64,000 bases of DNA from Lederbergia wuyishanensis (GTDB lineage: Bacteria > Bacillota > Bacilli > Bacillales > Bacillaceae_C): contig NZ_JALIRM010000008.1 of the NCBI RefSeq assembly GCF_022900255.1, forward strand, positions 62,001 to 126,000, in the 5' to 3' direction. A program made the position numbers and the translations under genes. A model generated the notes under the pieces. The model did no database searches, was not told the origin of the DNA, and saw only the letters and a program-made list of their open reading frames with translations. Positions 33,545-41,816 of the stretch are shown piece after piece (positions within the stretch are counted from its first letter, which is position 1; the number at the start of each line of letters is the position of its first letter).

Positions 33545-33569
33545 AAAAGAGGGGAAATCCCCTCTTTTT
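33545..33569 (+). terminator. Terminator after the duplicate oxidoreductase
   Basis: AAAGAGGGG, loop AAAT and CCCCTCTTT followed by TT form a compact strong terminator. The next 330 bases (33570-33902) contain no recognisable gene or repeat. Confidence 0.9.
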
Positions 33570-33902
33570 ACATGTAAGTCTGTTACAATAAGCTTGCAAA
33601 GCTGTTATATGTTGTTCGATTATCATCTCAAACTGAGTTTGAATCATTATGAGTCATCGCTAATCTAGGAAAAATTATTTTTCCTAATTATATGTTAAAT
33701 TTCCATTGTCTATTTCGATTCTAATTATAATGATTTCTATTAGACTCTGATTATGATTTTCCTTTACTATAAATTCATCCGGAGAAGAAGGAAAATGATA
33801 CTCTTGCGTTGAAGAATGGATACAGTTTTTATTAAGTTAGTAATGCTTTTTCTTTGAGGATTAAATAGAGAGAAAAATAAAAAAGATATTAGGAGTAAGG
33901 AT

Positions 33903-34940
33903 TTGAATAGAAAGAAGAAATTGATAGTAATTTGTATTTTTATTTTTTCATTAGTTCTAATTAGTTTCGTCTTACCTACATGGACACCAAACATTAAAGG
34001 AAAAAATAGTATTAGCACTTTGGAACAGGTAGAAATAAATGGGACAAAACTTGAAGTAATGATTAGAGGGAAAGACCGTTCTAACCCGATTATCATATTT
34101 GTTCATGGTGGTCCAGGTTGTTCGGAAATTCCTTATGTTAGGAAGTACCAAGATTTACTCGAAGAGAATTTTACAATTGTTCATTATGACCAACGAGGCA
34201 GTGGGAAATCATATCATTTCTTTGAGGATTATTCAGATTTATCCACTGATTTACATGTTGATGACCTTTTAGAACTGACCGAGCATATCAAAGAATTATT
34301 GGGACAAGAAAAAGTGATTTTAATTGGGCATTCATTTGGTACATATATAGGAATGAAAGCAGCGAGTAAAGCACCAGACAAATTTTCAATGTATATAGGA
34401 ATTGGTCAGGTTTCAAATACGGTTCAAAGTGAATTAGACAGTTTAAATTATACAATCAATCAGGCAACGTTAGCTGGAAATCAGAAAGATGCAAACAAAC
34501 TTGAAAATCTGAGAATCTCGATTGAAAATGGAGATGTATTAACACCTAGAAATTTAGTTCGAAAATATGGTGGAGCCGCAAGATTGATTAATGATAATAT
34601 GGATTACTATTTAGGATTTCTCTTTAGTTCTGAGTATAATTTTCTTGATGTTGTTCGATATATAAAAGGCGTTTCTCTCTCTCAGAAGATATTAATACCT
34701 GAGGAACGAAAACTTGATATTACAAGTATAGTTGATAAACTGGAAATACCTTGTTTTATAGTTATGGGGAACTATGATTATATGACATCAGTTAATGCCG
34801 CAAGAACGTATTTTAATGAAATTGAAGCACCAGTTAAAGATTTTGTCATTTTTGATGAATCCGCTCATTACCCACAGTTTGAGCAAAAAGAGTTATTTGC
34901 TGATTGGTTAAATAAAACATGGGAAGAGTCTAACAATTAG
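33903..34940 (+). CDS. Membrane-anchored alpha/beta hydrolase (proline iminopeptidase-like)
   Basis: The 345-residue protein begins with a basic N-terminus and a transmembrane or signal-anchor segment (residues 7-25). The hydrolase domain follows, with the oxyanion motif His-Gly-Gly-Pro-Gly near residues 69-73, the nucleophile elbow Gly-His-Ser-Phe-Gly near 141-145, Asp in Gly-Asn-Tyr-Asp and a late His in Ser-Ala-His-Tyr. The HGGPG motif places it near the proline iminopeptidase group of peptidase family S33, but the substrate is uncertain. The start is TTG after AGGAGTAAGG. Confidence 0.83.
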   Translation: MNRKKKLIVICIFIFSLVLISFVLPTWTPNIKGKNSISTLEQVEINGTKLEVMIRGKDRSNPIIIFVHGGPGCSEIPYVRKYQDLLEENFTIVHYDQRGSGKSYHFFEDYSDLSTDLHVDDLLELTEHIKELLGQEKVILIGHSFGTYIGMKAASKAPDKFSMYIGIGQVSNTVQSELDSLNYTINQATLAGNQKDANKLENLRISIENGDVLTPRNLVRKYGGAARLINDNMDYYLGFLFSSEYNFLDVVRYIKGVSLSQKILIPEERKLDITSIVDKLEIPCFIVMGNYDYMTSVNAARTYFNEIEAPVKDFVIFDESAHYPQFEQKELFADWLNKTWEESNN

Positions 34941-34998
34941 AAGAGAAAAAAGTGGTCATTTGTAAATTGGGATCTTTAATAATCATAAAGTATAGATG

Positions 34999-35039
34999 TA
35001 GAGCTGACTTTGTAAGTAGAGAATCAGCTCTATTTTTTA
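34999..35039 (+). terminator. Terminator after the hydrolase gene
   Basis: TAGAGCTGA (34999-35007) and TCAGCTCTA (35024-35032) form a 9-bp stem followed by TTTTTTATTT. Confidence 0.88.
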
Positions 35040-35194
35040 TTTGATTTTTATAAAATGTATACAATGTTTTTTCACATACGTTTTACAAAAAAATGATCTA
35101 TAAAGGAAAATGAGCTAAACCGCCGAATATATAAGCAATTGAATGATTTCGAGATATGCCTAGAAATATGATTAATGTGGGAGGGATTTTGTAT

Positions 35195-35578
35195 ATGAAA
35201 CCTATTATATATAAAAGAGTGGATACCATTTTCATTCATGTTAGTAACTTAAAAGAATCGGTAAGATGGTATTCAAAATTATTTGGAATAGAGTTTCAAG
35301 AATCTGATTACAGAGGACCTATATATACGATAGATATGGGACCAGGGAGACCTGGATTAACGTTAGACAATCATTGTTTTGACGAGGAATATAAATTCAT
35401 GCCTTCAAACCAACCGCTATTTAATGTTAGTACAGACGACATTAATGCTGCTTATGAATTAGTACAGGAAATGGGAGCGGAAATTGTAAGTGAAATAGAA
35501 ACATTCCCAGATCTTGCAGATTTTACGTTTAAAGACCCTGATGGGAATATCATAATGATTTGTTCTTGTTTTACTTGA
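35195..35578 (+). CDS. VOC (glyoxalase/bleomycin-resistance-like) protein
   Basis: The 127-residue protein is a single vicinal-oxygen-chelate unit. It has His in Phe-Ile-His-Val near residue 14, Ser-Val-Arg-Trp-Tyr-Ser-Lys-Leu-Phe-Gly, and Asp-Phe-Thr-Phe-Lys-Asp-Pro-Asp-Gly-Asn near the C-terminus. ATG 35195 lies after GGGAGGG; the in-frame ATG at 35156 has no ribosome binding site. Likely a small-molecule-binding or resistance enzyme of unknown substrate. Confidence 0.82.
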   Translation: MKPIIYKRVDTIFIHVSNLKESVRWYSKLFGIEFQESDYRGPIYTIDMGPGRPGLTLDNHCFDEEYKFMPSNQPLFNVSTDDINAAYELVQEMGAEIVSEIETFPDLADFTFKDPDGNIIMICSCFT

Positions 35579-35765
35579 GAGTATATTAAATATATTTTAA
35601 TAAAAGAGAAAATTTTAACTGCATTTGTCAGCTTTTTCTAGTAAAATATTATAATATTATTTGAATAATAGAATTTTCCATCAAAGAAAAAGGAACTAAG
35701 ACTAGCAAAATAAACTTTTCGGAACATAAAAAATGTGACATTGGGAATCGAAGGAGCTTACAAAA

Positions 35766-37073
35766 ATGAAAAATGTACCAGCATCATTAGAAGCAATCAT
35801 TAATCAAGTGAAACAGGCTTTTCCAGGTGAAGACAAACTGCATGAAATGTTTGCTAAGTGCTTCATAAATACATACTCAACTACTTTAAAACAAATGGAT
35901 GATGGAACGACTTTTGTAATTACAGGTGATATTCCGGCAATGTGGTTGCGTGATTCTGCAGCTCAGGTTCGTCCTTATCTTTTGGCAGCGAATGAAGATG
36001 AAGAGATTAAGAATATGCTCGTAGGTGTCGTAAAGAGACAAATTAAATTTATTTTGCACGATCCGTATGCGAATGCGTTTAATAGCTCTCCAAGCGGTGA
36101 GAGATATCATGATGATCAAACAGAAATGACTCCATGGCTCTGGGAACGTAAGTATGAAGTTGATTCGATATGCTATCCTATTCAACTTGCCTATTTGCTT
36201 TGGAAAACAACAGATGAAACAACTCATTTGGGTAATGAATTTCAAGAAGCTGTTAAAACAATCGTAAAGGTATGGAGAACAGAACAAGATCATGAAAACA
36301 ATTCACCATATCGTTTTGAGCGTGATACGAATTTACACACAGAAACTTTAAAGCGTGCTGGAAAAGGTGGAAAAGTTGTTCCGACAGGTATGACATGGAG
36401 TGGATTCCGTCCAAGTGATGATGCTTGCACGTACGGTTATCTTGTACCGGCCAATATGTTTGCTGCAGTCGTCATTGGATACGCTGCTGAGATTTGTGAA
36501 AAAGTATTAAACGATGCTCAGTTGGCACAGGAGTGTAAGGAGCTAGGGGAAGAAATACGCCAGGGGATTGAGCAATACGGTACGATTGAACATCCGTTTT
36601 ATGGGAAAATATATGCCTATGAAGTGGATGGCATGGGAGGGTATCAATTAATGGATGATGCCAATGTACCAAGCTTGCTTTCTGCACCATATCTCGGTTA
36701 CTGCGATTTTGACGATGCAGTCTATCAAAATACAAGAAACTTTATTTTAAGTAGAAACAATCCTTTCTATTACGAAGGAAAAGCTGCAAGAGGAATTGGA
36801 AGTCCCCATACACCAGATCATTATATATGGCATATTGCCCTTTCTATTCAAGGGATGACAAGTCTGAATGATAAGGAAAAAGAGAGAATCTTGCATACAC
36901 TTTTACATACAGATGGTGGAACAGGCTTCATGCATGAAGGCTTTAATGCATCCAAGCCAGAAGAATTCACACGTGAGTGGTTTGCTTGGTCCAATTCAAT
37001 GTTTAGTGAATTTGTATTAAGTTATATTGGTAAGACAGTTGAAGGAAGTCCTTTAAATACCAGAAATAAATAA
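35766..37073 (+). CDS. GH125 exo-alpha-1,6-mannosidase
   Basis: The 435-residue protein matches glycoside hydrolase family 125, bacterial exo-acting alpha-1,6-mannosidases with an (alpha/alpha)6 barrel. The Gly-Asp-Ile-Pro-Ala-Met-Trp-Leu-Arg-Asp-Ser motif near residues 55-65, the Thr-Trp-Ser-Gly-Phe-Arg-Pro-Ser-Asp-Asp motif near 215-224 (family acid) and Thr-Arg-Glu-Trp-Phe-Ala-Trp near 400 (family base) are visible. There is no signal peptide, so it acts in the cytoplasm on imported mannosides. GAAGGAG precedes the start. No mannoside transporter lies next to it here. Confidence 0.9.
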   Translation: MKNVPASLEAIINQVKQAFPGEDKLHEMFAKCFINTYSTTLKQMDDGTTFVITGDIPAMWLRDSAAQVRPYLLAANEDEEIKNMLVGVVKRQIKFILHDPYANAFNSSPSGERYHDDQTEMTPWLWERKYEVDSICYPIQLAYLLWKTTDETTHLGNEFQEAVKTIVKVWRTEQDHENNSPYRFERDTNLHTETLKRAGKGGKVVPTGMTWSGFRPSDDACTYGYLVPANMFAAVVIGYAAEICEKVLNDAQLAQECKELGEEIRQGIEQYGTIEHPFYGKIYAYEVDGMGGYQLMDDANVPSLLSAPYLGYCDFDDAVYQNTRNFILSRNNPFYYEGKAARGIGSPHTPDHYIWHIALSIQGMTSLNDKEKERILHTLLHTDGGTGFMHEGFNASKPEEFTREWFAWSNSMFSEFVLSYIGKTVEGSPLNTRNK

Positions 37074-37080
37074 ATGCAGA

Positions 37081-37117
37081 AAAGGAAGAGGCATGGTGCT
37101 TTCTTCCTTTATTTTTA
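37081..37117 (+). terminator. Terminator of the GH125 gene
   Basis: AAAGGAAGA (37081-37089) pairs perfectly with TCTTCCTTT (37102-37110), followed by ATTTTTAT. Confidence 0.85.
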
Positions 37118-37147
37118 TCAACTGCACGATAATTGGAGGGGATTTCT

Positions 37148-37963
37148 TTGAATGATAATAGATTTAAGTGGTCTGGAAGCGATATTCAGTATATCGATGA
37201 AATTAAAATAGATTCATGCCTTCATGTTCTAATAGGCAGATATGGTGGCAATTCAAGAGCAGGTGCCAATAAAAATGAAGACGGTGCTTTAGTATGGTCG
37301 GGTGATGATTGGGAGCTTTCCATGATTTTGGATGGCCATGATAGTTCGGAAAGTGTGGACCTAGTTATTCGTACCATCCAGAATGAATGGAAGAGCATTT
37401 CAGAGATATTGAGTAAATCTATTGAAAGTGTATTTCCTTTATTAGAAGGTCATTTACTTTCAGTCTTTCAATCTGCTGAATTTACTGCAGCATGTGAAAA
37501 AGTAAAAGGAGAAACCGCATGCCTCATATGTGTTAGAAAGGATAACTATCTTTGGTGGTTTTCGGTAGGAGACTGCTTAGTTTACCTTTTACATGACGAG
37601 TTGCATAAGTTAGGGCAATATAAGCTGAATCAACGCCAATTTTATGAATGGATTGGCTATGTAAATACTTTTTCACTACCCGTGCCTTGTTACTCTTCTG
37701 GCGTTAGGGAACTGAGACCGGGAAGAAACGTCATACTAATGCTTACAGATGGAATATTGGAATGCGGAAAAGAGTATTATCAAGATAGTACGAATATATA
37801 TAACGAGTTTTCTAATGAGTTGAAAATAGAGAATAGTTTAAGGCGGATGTTGCAGCATGTTCATGATCATCTAGGGAGAGATAGCGGTACTATCATTTGT
37901 TGGGAGTACCAAAACTTATTTTCTGCCCAGTATCCAAGCGATCTACCAAATAGAGGTGAATAG
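37148..37963 (+). CDS. PP2C-family protein phosphatase-like protein
   Basis: The 271-residue protein has the order of PP2C (PPM) phosphatase motifs: Asn-Lys-Asn-Glu-Asp-Gly near residue 44, Leu-Asp-Gly-His-Asp-Ser near 63, Ser-Val-Gly-Asp-Cys near 139, Met-Leu-Thr-Asp-Gly-Ile near 199, and Asp-Ser-Gly-Thr near the C-terminus. The metal-binding Asp residues appear to be kept, although the second motif is His-Asp in place of the usual His-Gly. The start is TTG 37148 after TTGGAGGGG; the TTG at 37133 overlaps that site. A partner kinase is not in the window. The next gene follows by 1 nt. Confidence 0.82.
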   Translation: MNDNRFKWSGSDIQYIDEIKIDSCLHVLIGRYGGNSRAGANKNEDGALVWSGDDWELSMILDGHDSSESVDLVIRTIQNEWKSISEILSKSIESVFPLLEGHLLSVFQSAEFTAACEKVKGETACLICVRKDNYLWWFSVGDCLVYLLHDELHKLGQYKLNQRQFYEWIGYVNTFSLPVPCYSSGVRELRPGRNVILMLTDGILECGKEYYQDSTNIYNEFSNELKIENSLRRMLQHVHDHLGRDSGTIICWEYQNLFSAQYPSDLPNRGE

Positions 37964-37964
37964 A

Positions 37965-38636
37965 ATGTATCAATTTAATGAAGGAAGCGTAGTTAGAAAT
38001 GAGCAATCGACAATCAGCTACACATGGATATGTGGTAACGAAAAAAATAATAGTCTTTGTATTATGTTGCCTGGGCTTGGCTACACAACTCAGCGACCGC
38101 TTTTTCATTATGCGACAAGTGTATGTATGAATGAGAATGTTGATATTCTTCATATTAATTACAATTATTTAGACAATGAAGCCTTTAAAAAACTAGATCA
38201 CCATGATCAGGATCAATGGATATATGAAGATGTGAAATCTGTGGTTACAGAAGTTCTTAATGATGCTAAGTATGAAATATATTTTATTTTAAGTAAATCG
38301 ATTGGGACTATTCCAATGGCATATGAATGGAATGAGAAGGACTTTATTAGCGGACAAAATACATATGGAATTTGGCTGACACCTCTAATAAAAGATGAGA
38401 TTGTGTATAATGCCCTTTTAAAAACAGAGATTCCTTCTCTTTATGTAATAGGAACGGATGACCCTCATTATGTTGAAGAGCTTATTGTATCCATTAATGA
38501 AAATATCAACGTTACAGGGCTCGTTATTCCTAATGCAAATCATGGATTAGAGGTAAAAGGAGATATTCATACGACGATTAACATTGTTCACGATGTGATG
38601 GAATCTATTGAGAAATTTATCAAAAAATACAAATGA
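37965..38636 (+). CDS. Alpha/beta-hydrolase-like protein
   Basis: The 223-residue protein has an alpha/beta-hydrolase outline: Leu-Pro-Gly-Leu-Gly-Tyr near residue 35, Ser-Lys-Ser-Ile-Gly-Thr (elbow-like, nucleophile Ser) near 108, Gly-Thr-Asp-Asp near 165 and Asn-Ala-Asn-His-Gly-Leu near 195, which place a Ser-Asp-His triad. ATG 37965 follows GAGGTGAAT and lies directly after the phosphatase stop, so the two genes form an operon with the next small gene. The substrate is unknown. Confidence 0.75.
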   Translation: MYQFNEGSVVRNEQSTISYTWICGNEKNNSLCIMLPGLGYTTQRPLFHYATSVCMNENVDILHINYNYLDNEAFKKLDHHDQDQWIYEDVKSVVTEVLNDAKYEIYFILSKSIGTIPMAYEWNEKDFISGQNTYGIWLTPLIKDEIVYNALLKTEIPSLYVIGTDDPHYVEELIVSINENINVTGLVIPNANHGLEVKGDIHTTINIVHDVMESIEKFIKKYK

Positions 38637-38655
38637 TAAATAATGGGGTGATGAA

Positions 38656-39090
38656 TTGCATCCAATAACCGTTATTGAAATAATCGCATCAAGTATTTTC
38701 ATTGGTTTATTATTTATTGTCGCTATTTTTTTGCCGAGAAGGTTAAGGAAGCCTGGAATATATATTGCTAGTTTATTGACTTTTCTACTTCTTATGTTCT
38801 TTGCGGCCCGCCCCTATATACATGACTATCAATTTGCAAAAAAGAAGGAGTATTTAAATCAATACCTCATTAATCAATACCCTAATCAAAATTGGGAAAT
38901 AACGAGGCAAATAGGGAGGCAATATAATAGAAATTATTTACTTGTGAATTTTGATAATGAAAGAGATTGGACTTATGCTTACTTGGTGAAAAATAAAAAG
39001 AGAATTTGCCAAGGTGCATGGATGCCTCCTGAAGGGAAGTTTCCTGATGAGGGGAAGCATTACGAAGTGAAAGACTGTGAATATCATTAA
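38656..39090 (+). CDS. Small membrane protein, unknown
   Basis: The 144-residue protein starts at TTG behind GGGGTGATG. Two transmembrane segments (residues 9-28 and 36-55) are followed by a basic, aromatic soluble domain of about 85 residues with a Cys pair near the end. It follows the hydrolase by 19 nt and is probably in the same operon. No family was recognised. Confidence 0.65.
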   Translation: MHPITVIEIIASSIFIGLLFIVAIFLPRRLRKPGIYIASLLTFLLLMFFAARPYIHDYQFAKKKEYLNQYLINQYPNQNWEITRQIGRQYNRNYLLVNFDNERDWTYAYLVKNKKRICQGAWMPPEGKFPDEGKHYEVKDCEYH

Positions 39091-39119
39091 AAAAACGAAA
39101 TACGTGATGTTCGAAATTT

Positions 39120-39158
39120 GTTAACAGTTGTGAAGGACATTTTTTAAACTTTGTTAAC
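39120..39158. repeat. GTTAACA inverted repeat upstream of a VOC gene
   Basis: GTTAACA (39120-39126) and TGTTAAC (39152-39158) are complementary 7-mers separated by 25 bp, 38 bp before the VOC start. They may be two half-sites of a regulator or coincidental. Confidence 0.3.
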
Positions 39159-39196
39159 TAAGCTTAGTAAAATAATTTTACTATGGGAGAAATAAT

Positions 39197-39619
39197 ATGA
39201 AACCAAGAATTTCAGTCATTACATTAGGTGTGGATGATTTAGAAAAATCATTGCAATTTTATCGGGATGGACTTGGACTGCCAACAGAAGGGATAGTAGG
39301 CAGAGAATTTGAGCATGGTGCTGTCGCATTTTTCGACTTACAATCGGGATTAAAACTCGCAATTTGGAATCGAAAAGATATAGCTTTTGATACAAATATG
39401 AGGCAAGCACCACCAAGCCCCACTGAATTCACTATCGGACATAATGTTTCTAGTAAAGAAGAGGCGGACTTGGTAATAAAACAGGTTGAGAAAGCTGGCG
39501 CAGTTATAACAGTCCCACCTCACGAAACATTTTGGGGTGGGTACTCTGCATACTTCCAAGATCCAGACGGTCATTTATGGGAAGTCGTTTGGAATCCAGA
39601 TTGGGAGTTTACAGAATAA
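39197..39619 (+). CDS. VOC (glyoxalase-like) protein
   Basis: A 140-residue single VOC unit with Val-Asp-Asp-Leu-Glu-Lys-Ser-Leu-Gln-Phe-Tyr at residues 13-23, a Glu-His-Gly-Ala segment near 38 and the C-terminal Phe-Gln-Asp-Pro-Asp-Gly-His-Leu-Trp-Glu motif carrying the metal-site Glu. Likely a glyoxalase- or resistance-type metalloenzyme of unknown substrate. A GGGAGAAAT site precedes the ATG. Confidence 0.85.
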   Translation: MKPRISVITLGVDDLEKSLQFYRDGLGLPTEGIVGREFEHGAVAFFDLQSGLKLAIWNRKDIAFDTNMRQAPPSPTEFTIGHNVSSKEEADLVIKQVEKAGAVITVPPHETFWGGYSAYFQDPDGHLWEVVWNPDWEFTE

Positions 39620-39697
39620 GATACCCGGCCTTTGGTTGTAGTGAAGACGCGGGAAATTTATATATGTAAATCTAAAATAATGTTAGGTGGAAATAGT

Positions 39698-40270
39698 ATG
39701 ACCATATATATCGCACTTCTTAGAGGGATTAATGTAGGGGGACATAATAAAATTAAAATGGCAGAATTAAGAAGTTCCCTTGAACAACTGAGGCTGCAAA
39801 ACATTAAGACATATATTCAAAGTGGAAACATCCTTTTTGAATCGAGCGAACCTGAGGAGATTTTACAAAAGAAAATTCATAATAAAATTGAAGAGGATTT
39901 TGGGATATCCAGCAGTGTTATCATTAGGACAGCAGAAGAATTACAGCAAATTGTTAATCAATCTCCTTTTTCAGATCAAATGATCTCAGAAGCAAGTGCT
40001 TCATCTAAAGGAGAGTGTCTTCATGTTGCTTTATTGGAGGCAGTCCCTTCCGAGGTAAATAGTGACAAGTTATTACCTTATATAAATGAAAAAGAACTCT
40101 GTGTCATAAATGGTAGAGATGTCTATCTTTTATTCTACGACAGCATTCGAAATTCCAAACTCGCAAATAATCTAAAAAAGCTTGAGGTTCCAGCGACCGT
40201 CCGAAATTGGAAAACCATCACTAAGCTTTCAAGTATGGTCGAAGAATTCAACTATAAACAGAATAAGTAA
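39698..40270 (+). CDS. DUF1697 family protein
   Basis: The 190-residue protein matches the DUF1697 family, recognised by its N-terminus Tyr-Ile-Ala-Leu-Leu-Arg-Gly-Ile-Asn-Val-Gly-Gly and by Tyr-Ile-Gln-Ser-Gly-Asn near residue 45. The family is widespread and without known function. ATG 39698 follows TTAGGTGGAA; the longer frame back to 39632 lacks a ribosome binding site. Confidence 0.88.
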   Translation: MTIYIALLRGINVGGHNKIKMAELRSSLEQLRLQNIKTYIQSGNILFESSEPEEILQKKIHNKIEEDFGISSSVIIRTAEELQQIVNQSPFSDQMISEASASSKGECLHVALLEAVPSEVNSDKLLPYINEKELCVINGRDVYLLFYDSIRNSKLANNLKKLEVPATVRNWKTITKLSSMVEEFNYKQNK

Positions 40271-40392
40271 TAATTATATAGTCTCCACATTAACTTTTTA
40301 AAATAAGTTAACATATTCAATTTAACAATTCCCTTAGTATGTGAACGCGGGAGAGTTAAAGTGATTGGGAAAATTGAAATGAGGTAAATAAG

Positions 40393-41262
40393 GTGAACAA
40401 TTTTAAAGATTCATATATTCATCTACTAGATAATCGTAAATTATCGTTTAAGAGTTACGGGGATAAAAATGAGAATAAAGTTATTTTCTTTCACGGATTT
40501 GGTTCTTCAGCAAGTGCCATTCATCCTGATACAACTTTATTAGATAGAAACAATATTCACTTAATTGCAGTGAATCGTCCAGGATATGGAGATACGACTT
40601 TAAATGGGATATATACAATGGAAGATATAGCAGATGACGTAAATGAATTACTTGAAAATAAGGGAATTCAGAAAGTTTCTGTTATTGGTTATTCGGCAGG
40701 TGGACTTTTTAGCCAAGTTTTCGCGGACAAGTACTCAGAAAAAGTCATTTCTCTTAACTTAGTTAGTAGTGCAATACCATTAAATAGTAAAGAGACTAAA
40801 AAGATCCTACCTTCAAATTGGAAGATGATTTCGTACATGAATCAATATATTCCGTTTATGTCAAAATCCTTCTTTCGAAAACTTAGTCGAGAACTAACTA
40901 ATAATTTAGAAGCTACGGTACAAAAATCTATTAATCAAATGGTTGAAGCAGATAAAAGAATTGTAGATGATACAAATATAAAACTAGTTATAACAAAAGG
41001 TGCAATTGAGGCTTATCATAATAATGGTTACGCTGTATATTATGATGCTCTTGCATTGTGTAAAAAAATTACCCTAAATAAACTTTCATCCAATATTAAA
41101 GTGAATATTTGGCAAGGTGGGAAAGATAACGTATGGACACCTTCGACATCTAAGTATCTTAGGGAAAAGTATACGAATTCCACCATGTCATTTCTCGATG
41201 ATGAAGGACACTTACTATATTTATCTCAATGGGAAGAAATCCTTAAGAAATCGTTATGCTAA
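40393..41262 (+). CDS. Alpha/beta hydrolase
   Basis: The 289-residue protein has His-Gly-Phe-Gly-Ser near residue 34, Gly-Tyr-Ser-Ala-Gly-Gly (nucleophile Ser) near 101, Asp in Gly-Gly-Lys-Asp-Asn near 243 and a C-terminal Glu-Gly-His-Leu, giving a complete Ser-Asp-His triad. Start GTG 40393 follows GAGGTAAATAAG. It belongs to the general hydrolase/esterase fold; the substrate is not known. Confidence 0.85.
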   Translation: MNNFKDSYIHLLDNRKLSFKSYGDKNENKVIFFHGFGSSASAIHPDTTLLDRNNIHLIAVNRPGYGDTTLNGIYTMEDIADDVNELLENKGIQKVSVIGYSAGGLFSQVFADKYSEKVISLNLVSSAIPLNSKETKKILPSNWKMISYMNQYIPFMSKSFFRKLSRELTNNLEATVQKSINQMVEADKRIVDDTNIKLVITKGAIEAYHNNGYAVYYDALALCKKITLNKLSSNIKVNIWQGGKDNVWTPSTSKYLREKYTNSTMSFLDDEGHLLYLSQWEEILKKSLC

Positions 41263-41311
41263 AGTTTAAAAATTCTACTGGAAGAAAAATTTTCAAGAAA
41301 CATTTTTTCTT

Positions 41312-41503
41312 TTATGCTCTTTTTTGCAGTTTCTTCTTTATTTTGTAATGTTTTGAGAGTGTTTTAATGATAAACAAACCTGCTATAAGGGTTAACAAGT
41401 TTAGTGAATCCCCTAAATTAATAGAAAAACTGATGTTGTTATTAACGTTTATATTGTTTTTGTTTTGAGTATTGCCTTGATAATCCTTTTCCTTGTTTTT
41501 CAA
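41312..41503 (-). CDS. Small membrane protein, hypothetical
   Basis: The 63-residue frame starts at TTG, 6 nt after GGAGGG, on the minus strand. It has an Asn-rich N-terminus, one transmembrane segment (about residues 33-48) and a Lys-rich C-terminus. The good ribosome binding site and charge layout support it as a real small gene; no family is known. Confidence 0.5.
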   Translation of the reverse strand: MKNKEKDYQGNTQNKNNINVNNNISFSINLGDSLNLLTLIAGLFIIKTLSKHYKIKKKLQKRA

Positions 41504-41731
41504 GACTATCCCTCCGATTTGATTAATACATTTTTTATGACTTGTCCTAATTCAATATCAATATATGTATGATTAAAATCTTGTATGCAGAACAAGTAAT
41601 GGGTGAGTTGATGGTGTTCAGGTTGTAACAGATTCAGGAGAGAAGATTTTTGTTCCATTAATGTGAAAAAGTTTGTTTCTACAATAATCTAGAAGGCACT
41701 TTTGATGTAATAAACCGAGATAATGTAATAA

Positions 41732-41778
41732 AAAAATTCAAGCTAGTGAAAAGATTGCTTCTCATGCTTGAATTTTTG
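41732..41778. terminator. Bidirectional terminator downstream of the DUF4179 gene
   Basis: AAAAATTCAAGC (41732-41743) and GCTTGAATTTTT (41766-41777) form a perfect 12-bp stem with T-runs on both strands. The rest of 41504-41816 (313 bp) contains no recognisable gene. Confidence 0.85.
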
Positions 41779-41816
41779 CTTTAGATAACCTAATTTATTT
41801 GTTAAGATGTATCATC

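Noticed and set aside
36472-36735. His/Arg-rich reverse frame in the GH125 gene
   Set aside because: Antisense shadow of a well-supported enzyme gene.
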